Shown here: positions 1 to 6,077 of the stretch, in pieces | Numbering within the stretch: the stretch's first letter is position 1 | Layout: each line of letters opens with the position of its first letter | Assembly: GCA_017627115.1 (NCBI GenBank) | Contig: JAGAHK010000087.1 | Coordinates: 1 to 6,077 of the forward strand | Direction: 5' to 3' | Length of the DNA stretch: 6,077 nucleotides | Source of the DNA: Bacillota bacterium | GTDB taxonomy: Bacteria; Bacillota; Clostridia; Lachnospirales; CAG-274 | Notes under the pieces: generated by a model | The model's database searches: none | Seen by the model: the letters and a program-made list of their open reading frames with translations, nothing else | What the model was told of the DNA's origin: nothing | Translations under genes and position numbers: made by a program

Positions 1-51
1 AGTTTTAGGCATTTTTTTCAAAATTTTTATAAAAAAAATTACAAAAAAATA
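1..51. other. A+T-rich non-coding upstream region with A- and T-tracts
   Basis: This stretch is almost entirely A and T, with runs of seven or eight T or A, and no convincing coding frame. The A-tracts immediately upstream of the proposed -35 box (about 39-49) could act as an UP-like element or a bent-DNA segment that raises promoter strength. No G+C-rich stem followed by a T-run is present, so I do not call a terminator here. Whatever gene lies to the left ends outside the window. Confidence 0.45.
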
Positions 52-80
52 TGTACAAATTGTTAAAAATATGGTAAAAT
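52..80 (+). promoter_or_regulatory. Candidate sigma-A promoter of the pilus operon
   Basis: A -35-like hexamer TGTACA (52-57, four of six matches to TTGACA) is followed after 17 bases by TAAAAT (75-80, five of six matches to TATAAT). The -10 is preceded by TG at 72-73, which gives an extended -10 (TGnTAAAAT) that can compensate for the imperfect -35. Transcription would start near position 86-88 and leave a leader of about 70 nt before pilC. In an A+T-rich region chance matches are common, so this rests on the optimal spacing plus the extended -10. Confidence 0.5.
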
Positions 81-95
81 AAAAGCAGTAATTAA

Positions 96-113
96 TGCCT
101 TGGGCTAAAGGCG
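96..113 (+). promoter_or_regulatory. Small hairpin in the 5' leader of pilC
   Basis: GCCTT (97-101) pairs perfectly with AAGGC (108-112) around a six-base loop GGGCTA, and a T-G wobble at 96/113 extends the stem. Weaker flanking pairing (GCA...ATT at 85-93 with AATTGC at 117-122, leaving a bulge) could form an outer stem. The structure lies just downstream of the predicted transcription start and upstream of the ribosome binding site. It has no T-run after it, so it is not an intrinsic terminator. It may stabilise the 5' end of the mRNA or be part of a regulatory fold. It does not match a riboswitch class I can name. Confidence 0.35.
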
Positions 114-146
114 ATAAATTGCGAGTAAAAAATAAATCTTCTAATG

Positions 147-153
147 AGGGGGG
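147..153 (+). promoter_or_regulatory. Ribosome binding site that fixes the pilC start
   Basis: The purine run AGGGGGG lies five bases upstream of ATG 159. An in-frame ATG at 144 would place this site inside its own coding region and would have no Shine-Dalgarno sequence before it. The site therefore supports ATG 159 as the true start. Confidence 0.75.
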
Positions 154-158
154 AAATT

Positions 159-1370
159 ATGCCAAAGTTTAAGTATACCGCAGTTGATGCGGAGGGTAAA
201 AATGTAAAAGGTACATTATTTGCCACAAGTTTGGCAGAATTCAATGCCACATTAAAGCAAAAAGGCGAATATGTGCTTAATGTGCAGGAAATCAAAGATG
301 ATGACACCGGCTCTCTTGCAAATGCAAACGCGATCAAAATGAAGGAACTTTCGATTTTGTGCAAACAGTTTGCAACAATGCTCAGTTCTGGTATCACGAT
401 CATCAAATGCCTCGACGTTCTTTATCAGCAGCAGGAAAAGAAAAAGCTTAAAGAGATCTTGCTGAAGGTTTATGAACAGGTACAGGTAGGTAAAAGTCTT
501 TCAAAGGCGCTGGCATCTACAGAAGGTGCGTTTCCTAACTTTATGATCAGTATGATCGAAGCCGGTGAGATGTCGGGTTCTATCGACCTTATCATGAACC
601 GTTTGGCAGTGCATTACGAAAAGCAGTGTAAGATAAAGAGCAAGGTGCAGTCAGCCATGATCTATCCTATAATCCTTTTGATAGTTTGTGTGCTTGTTGT
701 ATCGGGCTTGTTCATATTTGTTATCCCTAATCTTATGGGTATGTTCGGTGAGAAGGAGAACCTTCCCGCACTTACAAGATTTCTTATGGATGCGTCGGAC
801 TTTATGGTACATAGATGGTATATTTTGCTTATCATCGTTATCGGTACGATCATATTTGTTGGTATATTCAGAAATACACGTTTCGTCAGAGGTATGATAG
901 ACAGAATAAAACTGTTCACACCGGGCGTCGGCAAGCTTTATGCTGTTGTTATGTCATCAAACTTCTGCAGCACTATGTATTCCGTTTTCTCAAGTGGTAT
1001 GACACTTCTTACTTCTTTGGAGCTTACAACAAACGTTTTGGACAACTCGGTCGTTTCGGAACGTATGTCTGTGGTTATGGACGAAATACGTGCCGGCGGT
1101 GCACTTTCAAATTCATTGCATAAGACACAGTTATTCCCCAACATGATGGTCACTATGGTCAGTGTTGGTGAGGAATCGGGTTCTCTTGACGAAGTTCTTG
1201 AAAAAACGGCTGACTTCTACGAAACAGAAGCGGATGATGCTATCCAGAAGCTCGTTTCTATGCTTGAACCTATCATGATCCTTGTCATGGGCGGTCTTGT
1301 AGGTACTGTTATCATCGGTATTATGATGCCTATGTTCGGTATGTACGGTCAGGTTGAGAGTCAGACTTGA
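159..1370 (+). CDS. pilC: Type IV pilus inner-membrane platform protein PilC (GspF family)
   Basis: PilC is the polytopic membrane platform that links the cytoplasmic assembly and retraction ATPases (PilB, PilT) to pilin insertion. The protein is 403 residues, the usual family length. It begins MPKFKYTAVDAEGK, the classic PilC opening. Two copies of the T2SF cytoplasmic domain are visible, each with the same signature: FPNFM..MIEAGEMSGS from about residue 125 and FPNMMVTMVSVGEESGS from about residue 326. Hydrophobic segments lie at about 165-195, 220-238 and 369-395, the family's three-helix pattern. The start at ATG 159 is chosen over the in-frame ATG 144 because the AGGGGGG ribosome site lies between them. 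It is the first gene after a candidate promoter, so pilB and pilT are not immediately upstream, unlike many pilB-pilT-pilC clusters. pilM follows after 33 bases. GspF of type II secretion is homologous, but the pilMNO context favours pilus function. Confidence 0.95.
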   Translation: MPKFKYTAVDAEGKNVKGTLFATSLAEFNATLKQKGEYVLNVQEIKDDDTGSLANANAIKMKELSILCKQFATMLSSGITIIKCLDVLYQQQEKKKLKEILLKVYEQVQVGKSLSKALASTEGAFPNFMISMIEAGEMSGSIDLIMNRLAVHYEKQCKIKSKVQSAMIYPIILLIVCVLVVSGLFIFVIPNLMGMFGEKENLPALTRFLMDASDFMVHRWYILLIIVIGTIIFVGIFRNTRFVRGMIDRIKLFTPGVGKLYAVVMSSNFCSTMYSVFSSGMTLLTSLELTTNVLDNSVVSERMSVVMDEIRAGGALSNSLHKTQLFPNMMVTMVSVGEESGSLDEVLEKTADFYETEADDAIQKLVSMLEPIMILVMGGLVGTVIIGIMMPMFGMYGQVESQT

Positions 1371-1403
1371 TAATTATTTAATAAGAAGGGAATGAATATA
1401 TAA

Positions 1404-2492
1404 ATGGCTAAAAAAGAACCAAAAAGCAATCGTATCGGTATAGATATAGGCAGTAAAACAATAAAAATAGTCAGAGGAACAGCCGATAAAAACGGCAATG
1501 TTAAAATAACGGATGTAGTTATTGAGCCTACACCCGAAGCAACAATGGAAAACGGCTATATCAAAAGCCAGATGGACCTCGGTCCTTACCTCAACGGCCT
1601 TTTCGGCAAGAACGAAATGAGCAAGTGTCAGTGTCATGCTGTTGTAAGAAGTTCGGAGATAGTAGCGCGTGAAGTTTCCGTACCTGCTATCAAAGGTCCC
1701 AAGCTCGGTAAACTTATCCGTAACGAAGTTGTAACAACATTCGGCAACACAGCTGATTACTTCACGGATTATACTATCTTCGGCGAAGCGACCGAGGATT
1801 ATAATAAGGTATACAAGATCATGGCTTATGCAGCACCGAAGGAAATGGTAGTTTCCTATCAGGACGTTCTTAAAACAGGTGATGTTAGGCCCGCAACTTT
1901 CGATCCTCACAGAAATGTTGTTTACAAGCTTCTTGCAAATCCCAAGCTTCTTGTAAACCAGGATCCCGTTGCAGACAAGGTAATGATTTTTGTTGACCTC
2001 GGCGGTACATATATGGATATAGACCTTATTTCCGAAGGCAACAGCATTTTTAAGCGTACACTTTCAATTGCCGAAGATCTTGAGCTCAGCGCAGAATACG
2101 GCAGCAACGATTCAAGCAACGATTATCTTGACGACCAGGCAAGCGAATATGCAAGCTATGGTGGTTACGAAGGCAATTACAACGGTAATGACGACCTTGA
2201 CGATTATATGTACTCTTCGGGCACAAGAGAACAGATCTCGCCTATCTTCACAAAGGTAAACGAAGAACTTTACAAGATGATGCAGTTCGCTGCATCAAGA
2301 CCGGGCGGCAAGCCTGTAAATCATATTTATCTTTACGGCGGCAATGCTTCAATAAGCGGTATTGATCAGTATCTTTCAACAGTTCTCGGCGTAAAGGTTG
2401 AAAAGATCTTTTCATTATCAAATGTTGAGGTCAGCGGCGATGTAAACCTTTCGGAGATCATCACTGCTGCCGGCAGTCTTATAAGAAGGTGA
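1404..2492 (+). CDS. pilM: Type IV pilus assembly protein PilM (actin/FtsA-like), with unusual low-complexity insert
   Basis: PilM is a cytoplasmic actin-fold protein that binds the N-terminal tail of PilN and connects the membrane subcomplex to the motor. The 362-residue product shows the nucleotide-binding landmarks of the fold: phosphate-1 (GIDIGSKTIKIV, residues 12-23), phosphate-2 (FVDLGGTYMDI, about 196-206) and an adenosine-type motif (LYGGNASISGI, about 310-320). After phosphate-2, where PilM proteins normally carry a conserved helical segment (G..IT.AIA...... AE..K), this protein has about 45 residues (229-273) rich in Asp, Tyr, Gly, Asn and Ser, with no Lys or Arg. Upstream lies AAGAAGGG (1383-1390), 13 bases from the ATG, a rather long spacing. 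pilN follows after 10 bases and its ribosome site overlaps this stop codon. PilM identity is secure; whether nucleotide binding is retained is unclear. Confidence 0.92.
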   Translation: MAKKEPKSNRIGIDIGSKTIKIVRGTADKNGNVKITDVVIEPTPEATMENGYIKSQMDLGPYLNGLFGKNEMSKCQCHAVVRSSEIVAREVSVPAIKGPKLGKLIRNEVVTTFGNTADYFTDYTIFGEATEDYNKVYKIMAYAAPKEMVVSYQDVLKTGDVRPATFDPHRNVVYKLLANPKLLVNQDPVADKVMIFVDLGGTYMDIDLISEGNSIFKRTLSIAEDLELSAEYGSNDSSNDYLDDQASEYASYGGYEGNYNGNDDLDDYMYSSGTREQISPIFTKVNEELYKMMQFAASRPGGKPVNHIYLYGGNASISGIDQYLSTVLGVKVEKIFSLSNVEVSGDVNLSEIITAAGSLIRR

Positions 2493-2494
2493 GG
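2486..2494 (+). promoter_or_regulatory. pilN ribosome binding site overlapping the pilM stop
   Basis: AAGGTGAGG spans the TGA stop of pilM (2490-2492) and lies eight bases before the pilN ATG at 2503. This arrangement suggests coupled translation of pilM and pilN, whose products bind each other. Confidence 0.6.
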
Positions 2495-2502
2495 TTTGAG
2501 TT

Positions 2503-3165
2503 ATGAATTTAAAACGTGATATTAACTTTTTTGCCGTTATAGGTCAGGATTCAAGCGGCTTTGCGATAGATTTTGAAAAAGTCCTTAAAATCTGCGTCGG
2601 TATTTTTGCAATAATCGCTATTGTAATTATCGGTATTCTGACAACAATAACAACAGCACAGAAAATGCGCATCAGTAAATTGAGCGATGACATTGTTGCT
2701 CTTGAAGAACCTCTTGCAAGAGTTGAGCAGTATAAGATAGAAGCTGAAAATCTCCAGATAGATATTGATACATTCAAGCAGTCTGTAAGAGATTTCAACA
2801 CACAGCCTCGTCTTACAACAGCTGATATTGCAAAGATCGCTGCTTGTGTTCCCAATGGCGTTACTATTAATGGTTTCAGCTATGGCGGCGGTACTGTATC
2901 TCTTTCATGTACAGGTGATTCCGAACTTGCTATTGCAGATTATGCAAACAGCTTAAGAAACTCGCAGTATCAGAATCCCAATCCTACAAGCGAGGAAGAT
3001 TACTATATCAAGGATTTTGAAGATGTTACTTATACGGGCGTAAGCCGTTCGGGCGATAAATTCAGCTCTTCAATTACGGTAAAACTTATTCCTCCTGTTG
3101 TTGAGGAAGAAGCACCTGCAGAAGAAGCACCTGCAGAGGGAACAGAGGAAGGAGCGAGCAATTAA
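2503..3165 (+). CDS. pilN: Type IV pilus assembly protein PilN
   Basis: PilN is a single-pass membrane protein of the alignment complex; its cytoplasmic tail docks in PilM and its outer part pairs with PilO. The 220-residue product begins MNLKRDINFF, a divergent form of the INLLP motif that binds PilM (I7-N8-F9-F10). A transmembrane helix spans about 27-50, followed by a predicted coiled coil at about 55-98 and a small alpha/beta outer domain at about 103-196. The C-terminus (about 199-220) is an acidic Glu/Ala/Pro tail containing two EEAPA units, which typical PilN proteins lack. Two bases separate its stop from the pilO start, and the pilO ribosome site lies inside the tail's coding sequence. 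Sequence conservation in this family is weak, so the call rests on topology, the N-terminal motif and the position between pilM and pilO. Confidence 0.88.
   Translation: MNLKRDINFFAVIGQDSSGFAIDFEKVLKICVGIFAIIAIVIIGILTTITTAQKMRISKLSDDIVALEEPLARVEQYKIEAENLQIDIDTFKQSVRDFNTQPRLTTADIAKIAACVPNGVTINGFSYGGGTVSLSCTGDSELAIADYANSLRNSQYQNPNPTSEEDYYIKDFEDVTYTGVSRSGDKFSSSITVKLIPPVVEEEAPAEEAPAEGTEEGASN
3106..3135 (+). repeat. Perfect 15-bp tandem duplication in the pilN 3' end
   Basis: GAAGAAGCACCTGCA occurs twice back to back with no mismatch, encoding EEAPA-EEAPA in the acidic C-terminal tail of PilN. The unit is a multiple of three, so copy-number change would lengthen or shorten the tail without a frameshift. 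Confidence 0.9.
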
Positions 3166-3167
3166 TT

Positions 3168-3797
3168 ATGGGTAAATTAGGAAATAAAGAAGTAATTTTG
3201 ATTTTGGTAGTTATCAACTTTTTGTTATACTATCTTCTGTTCATGATGGTTATTAATCCGACAAAGAACAAGATCAAATCAAATAACGAGAATATTGCGA
3301 CTCTTCAGACTGAATACGATGAGAAAAAAGCTATTGTGGATTCGGAACAGTCATATATTGACAACATCGAAAAACTTAAAGTTGAAAAGTCCGAGCTTTT
3401 TACAAAGGGTTTCCCCAATACAGACCCTGAATATTTACATGCTTTCATGGTTAAGGAAACAGCTGCCAATTCAATAAGCATCAATAATATTACTATTTCA
3501 CAGGCAGCAAGAAATGCCGCTGATACATCAGGCGAGCAGCATGTTACAGGCATTCTCGACAATACACTTTCGGTTGGTATTGAAGGTTCTTATGCAAATA
3601 TCGTAAAGCTTATCGGTACAATGGAAGAACTTAACAAAACAAGTCTTCTTACATCCATAAGCCTGAGCGGTGATCCTGCGAAGATGACCACCACATTGAA
3701 TTACAGTTTTCTTTCTGCTGATAAGTCAGACAATCCTGACAATATCTTTGATTATACCTTTAACAAGGGTGTTGGTAATTCGGCATTGTTCAAGTAA
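3168..3797 (+). CDS. pilO: Type IV pilus assembly protein PilO
   Basis: PilO is the partner of PilN in the membrane alignment complex. The 209-residue product has a short charged cytoplasmic start (MGKLGNKE), a strong transmembrane helix at about 8-29, a Lys/Glu-rich predicted coiled coil at about 33-77, and a compact outer domain at about 88-184 with alternating strands and helices, consistent with the ferredoxin-like fold of the family. It includes the stretch SVGIEGSYANIVKLIGTMEEL, typical of PilO/GspM-like proteins where a strand leads into a helix. AAGGAG (3149-3154), 13 bases upstream inside pilN, is the likely ribosome site. A PilX-like gene, not pilP, follows after 17 bases. PilN and PilO have similar architecture; order and the shorter N-terminal tail assign this one as PilO. 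Confidence 0.88.
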   Translation: MGKLGNKEVILILVVINFLLYYLLFMMVINPTKNKIKSNNENIATLQTEYDEKKAIVDSEQSYIDNIEKLKVEKSELFTKGFPNTDPEYLHAFMVKETAANSISINNITISQAARNAADTSGEQHVTGILDNTLSVGIEGSYANIVKLIGTMEELNKTSLLTSISLSGDPAKMTTTLNYSFLSADKSDNPDNIFDYTFNKGVGNSALFK

Positions 3798-3802
3798 AAA
3801 AA

Positions 3803-3809
3803 GGGGAGG
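3803..3809 (+). promoter_or_regulatory. Strong ribosome binding site of the PilX-like gene
   Basis: GGGGAGG follows the pilO stop after an A-run and sits five bases before ATG 3815. It fixes the start, and the hydrophobic pilin-like helix begins about a dozen codons later, as expected. Confidence 0.7.
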
Positions 3810-3814
3810 ATATT

Positions 3815-6034
3815 ATGCTGAAAAAATTAATAAAGGATGAACGCGGCAGTGCATTTGTTGTTGCGATTCTTGCTATGCTTATAGCCGTTATACTTTGCGC
3901 ATCCTTTATGGAAAGCGTAAGTACGGCTACCAGATTGGAAGCAGATGCGGCAAGAGTTGATGAAGCTTACCTCGTTGCAAAATCAGGTATGCTTTATTTT
4001 GAACGTATGGTTCAATTGGACTCGACCCTTGACACTGCTGCAAAAGTAATTGCTAAGTTCCCTAATAAAGTCAGGGGAAAAATAGAAGGTTATGACAATG
4101 CATTCTTTGATATAGAGGTAAAGCCAAGAACATCTGCAAATGAATACAATATCATTTGTACGGGTCACTATGGTTCTCCCGGCAGTACCAATACGGCTTC
4201 CTATATATTATATAAGTATGCACTTACAAGCGGAGGTACAAAACCGCCCACAAACCCGCCTAATCAGGCACCCGAAACAACACTTCTGGACTATGCATCG
4301 GATTCTTACAACAAGACTCTTGAAAACGGTTTTGAAGGTTCTTATTTCATACTTAACGATACTCCCGGCGGTAAAATAACTATTACAAATACCGACTCAT
4401 CTACAATGTCATTTGGTAAAATGGTTACAGTTACGGATGTGGACTTCAAAGTAGGTAGAAACAAGATCGGTTCGGATACAAGCGGTTCGGGCAGTGGTAT
4501 AATAACAAAGGGCTTGTTTAATATCGGTGGCCAGGATTGTATGGTTCCGGGTTCGGTATATTGCAACGAATTTACAACAAACGGTGCAACAACAGGCTTT
4601 ACTATCGGTGATGTTTATACAGATACCGATGGCAGCACAGTTGTTTCACACGAAGGAGATCTTCATGTTGCAACAGAACTCAACGATAATGGTCAGGCAG
4701 GCTTTAACAGACTTTACACAGGTGAGATCATGGTTGCGGGTGATGCAAATTTCACAGTAAACTCGGCAACTGTAGAGATCATGAAAGATCTTTATGTCGG
4801 CGGCGATCTTACAATAAAGATCGAAAACAACGGTAAAATGATCGTTGGCGGTAATATTTATGTTAAAGGCGATGTTACGATAACAGGTGCAAATAGCAGC
4901 AGTATAACAATTAAAGGCAACAGCTCGGGTATCATATATATAAAGAATGGTACTCTTACAGCTCTCAATTCGGGTCTTACAGCCAAGGGTGAAGATGCAG
5001 GCGGCAATGCCGACAATCTTACGCTTTACTTCTCAAGCGGCGACGAAAACCCCGATTTCAAGCTTTATAAAAAGATCATAACAGAGATAAATGCGGAATT
5101 TCCCAACACGGAAAGACCTAAAACAGTACTTCCCGATAGCCTTAACGACTCTTCGACACCCGTTGTCAGGAGTCTTGCCGATCTTGGCTCACCGAGAAGT
5201 GTTACCGATGTTGATGGCTCAACAAAAAATCTTTATACTGTAAGTGATGATACGATTTTTGACTGTTCTATGAGCTCGCTTCTCAGTGACATAAACACAA
5301 TAATTATGTTTGAGGCTTATAACGGTCCTACACTGGACAGTGACAATAATCCTACCGACAGCAGCAATGCAGTGGATATATATTTCAAGCAAGGTCTTAG
5401 TTATGGAGATCCGGCTAACCCGGGTGGTGGCAAAATATGGATAAATGATGCTTCTCATTCTGGCTGCGTTAGATTTTTCCTTGAGGATGGATATGCACCC
5501 CAGTGTATGACTAATTCATTATGGGCTATAGAAGCCGTGACCGACCCTGTGTCACACGGAAAAGATGTTACGGATGAAGAAAAGTTTAAACCTGTTTTCT
5601 ATCAGATAGGAGCCGAAGCAGCAACACGTTATATAAATTACGACTATGTTCCTAATTTGTATATATTCTCGCTTTCTGAAACTCCGGGAGCCGCAAGCAC
5701 AGGTTCACTTGTTAAAAACGGCGGCGGTGCGGGCAGCAATGTTTGTGTTCCTGCATATATCTTAATGCCTTATGCGAATTTCTCATTCACGGGCAGTGTT
5801 TCTGCGTATGATAACAGTAAAGGTGGCATAACTTGTAATAATGCACCTAAGGTACATGGTAAACTTAATTCTAACGATACATCTATTCAGAACGGCAAAC
5901 AGTCATTCGTAGTTGGTCAGAATCCCGGAGATTCCGATAACATCGTCTATACGGGCGGCAATCAGCAGTGGACACACAGAGCTGCCGTTTATGGAGTATA
6001 CGGATATTTTGAAGGCGGAGTATACCAAGGTTAA
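3815..6034 (+). CDS. Large PilX/GspK-like minor pilin-related protein with beta-solenoid-like body
   Basis: The 739-residue product starts MLKKLIKDERGSAFVV, a short basic leader followed by a hydrophobic helix (about 13-31), matching the PilX N-terminal family pattern (RGSALV...). If a prepilin peptidase cuts after Gly11, mature position +5 is Val rather than the usual Glu, as in GspK-type tip subunits. An amphipathic helix and small pilin-like domain run to about residue 137. A Pro-rich hinge (KPPTNPPNQAP, about 143-153) leads to a Gly/Asn/Thr-rich region with short strand-turn repeats (YVGGDLTI, MIVGGNIYV, YVKGDVTI, about 233-393) resembling a beta-solenoid. The C-terminal third contains a VPAYILMPYANFSFTGS stretch like the closing strands of PilX-type proteins. 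Seven Cys lie outside the helix. The protein probably works on the cell surface as a pilus tip or adhesive subunit; the ligand is unknown. It lies between pilO and a probable prepilin gene in the same operon. Confidence 0.8.
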   Translation: MLKKLIKDERGSAFVVAILAMLIAVILCASFMESVSTATRLEADAARVDEAYLVAKSGMLYFERMVQLDSTLDTAAKVIAKFPNKVRGKIEGYDNAFFDIEVKPRTSANEYNIICTGHYGSPGSTNTASYILYKYALTSGGTKPPTNPPNQAPETTLLDYASDSYNKTLENGFEGSYFILNDTPGGKITITNTDSSTMSFGKMVTVTDVDFKVGRNKIGSDTSGSGSGIITKGLFNIGGQDCMVPGSVYCNEFTTNGATTGFTIGDVYTDTDGSTVVSHEGDLHVATELNDNGQAGFNRLYTGEIMVAGDANFTVNSATVEIMKDLYVGGDLTIKIENNGKMIVGGNIYVKGDVTITGANSSSITIKGNSSGIIYIKNGTLTALNSGLTAKGEDAGGNADNLTLYFSSGDENPDFKLYKKIITEINAEFPNTERPKTVLPDSLNDSSTPVVRSLADLGSPRSVTDVDGSTKNLYTVSDDTIFDCSMSSLLSDINTIIMFEAYNGPTLDSDNNPTDSSNAVDIYFKQGLSYGDPANPGGGKIWINDASHSGCVRFFLEDGYAPQCMTNSLWAIEAVTDPVSHGKDVTDEEKFKPVFYQIGAEAATRYINYDYVPNLYIFSLSETPGAASTGSLVKNGGGAGSNVCVPAYILMPYANFSFTGSVSAYDNSKGGITCNNAPKVHGKLNSNDTSIQNGKQSFVVGQNPGDSDNIVYTGGNQQWTHRAAVYGVYGYFEGGVYQG

Positions 6035-6042
6035 AAGGAGGT
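6035..6042 (+). promoter_or_regulatory. Consensus ribosome binding site of the next gene
   Basis: AAGGAGGT directly after the stop of the PilX-like gene is a full match to the Shine-Dalgarno consensus, ten bases before ATG 6053. It is the strongest ribosome site in the window and suggests that the following product is made in large amounts, as a pilin would be. Confidence 0.8.
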
Positions 6043-6052
6043 AACGTCTATT

Positions 6053-6077
6053 ATGAAAAATTTAAAAAACATAAAAA
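6053..6077 (+). CDS. Partial 5' end of the next gene, probably a prepilin
   Basis: Only the first eight codons are present (MKNLKNIK), and the frame runs off the right edge. The Lys/Asn-rich start resembles the short basic leader of type IV prepilins, which precedes the GFTLIE cleavage site. The pilus operon context and the consensus ribosome site fit that reading. The diagnostic cleavage motif lies outside the window, so the prepilin assignment is inference; the existence of a gene start is well supported. Confidence 0.6.

Noticed and set aside
1..50. T-runs near the left edge as an intrinsic terminator of an upstream gene
   Set aside because: No G+C-containing stem precedes the T-runs, and A/T tracts alone are expected from base composition.
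144..158. Upstream in-frame ATG at 144 as the start of pilC, adding MRGEI
   Set aside because: The AGGGGGG ribosome site lies within those codons and serves ATG 159, and PilC proteins begin with MPKFKY-like sequence.
85..158. c-di-GMP riboswitch in the pilC leader
   Set aside because: The leader is too short and lacks the conserved core of the class I or II aptamers as far as I can see; only a simple hairpin is supported.
662..934. 90-residue minus-strand frame, and other overlapping plus-strand frames inside pilC (688-897, 815-1123)
   Set aside because: All lie within the transmembrane and domain-coding part of pilC and lack start signals or recognisable protein features.
1392..1403. Three-codon mini-ORF (ATG AAT ATA TAA) abutting the pilM start
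   Set aside because: Its ATG is only one base from the purine-rich ribosome site, too close for initiation, and such short frames arise by chance in A+T-rich DNA.
1374..1910. 178-residue open frame on the minus strand opposite pilM
   Set aside because: It is antisense to a clear PilM with all family motifs, has no ribosome site, and its Cys/Tyr/Phe-rich product looks like a shadow frame.
4140..4760. Alternative frames inside the PilX-like gene (4140-4379, 4527-4760 on +, 4342-4566 on -)
   Set aside because: The 739-codon frame runs uninterrupted through them with a pilin-like start and a good ribosome site; these frames have neither.

Overview
This window holds the middle of a type IV pilus (T4P) assembly operon, all on the + strand. 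In order it carries the inner-membrane platform protein PilC, the actin-like cytoplasmic protein PilM, the bitopic membrane proteins PilN and PilO, a very large PilX/GspK-like pilin-related protein, and the first eight codons of a further gene that is probably a prepilin. Protein names rest on recognisable family motifs and on the conserved pilM-pilN-pilO order. No database search was possible.

The organism is most likely a low-to-moderate GC Gram-positive (monoderm) member of the Clostridia, in the manner of Ruminococcus and relatives. Supporting signs are strong AGGAGG-type ribosome binding sites, an A+T-rich upstream region with A-tracts, an extended -10 sigma-A promoter, and PilO being followed directly by a pilin-like gene rather than by pilP and pilQ, which diderms need to cross the outer membrane. 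This assignment is inference; the genus cannot be fixed from the window.

Layout: positions 1-158 are non-coding and A+T-rich, with a plausible promoter at 52-80 and a small hairpin in the leader at 96-113. pilC (159-1370), pilM (1404-2492), pilN (2503-3165), pilO (3168-3797), the PilX-like gene (3815-6034) and the partial gene (from 6053) follow with gaps of only 2-33 bases. No terminator is visible between them, so they are almost certainly one transcript that continues past the right edge. No RNA genes, mobile elements or CRISPR arrays were seen.

How they work together: PilM sits in the cytoplasm and binds the N-terminal tail of PilN. PilN and PilO pair through their coiled coils and outer domains. 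This assembly surrounds PilC, which couples an ATPase (PilB, and PilT for retraction, both outside this window) to insertion of pilins into the fibre. The PilX-like protein is probably a minor, tip-located or adhesive subunit.

The most unusual points are three. The pilin-like protein is 739 residues long, with a pilin-like N-terminus, a Pro-rich hinge and a beta-solenoid-like body. PilM carries an acidic, Tyr/Gly/Asn-rich low-complexity segment of about 45 residues in a normally conserved part of the fold. PilN ends in an acidic tail built on a perfect 15-bp DNA repeat.
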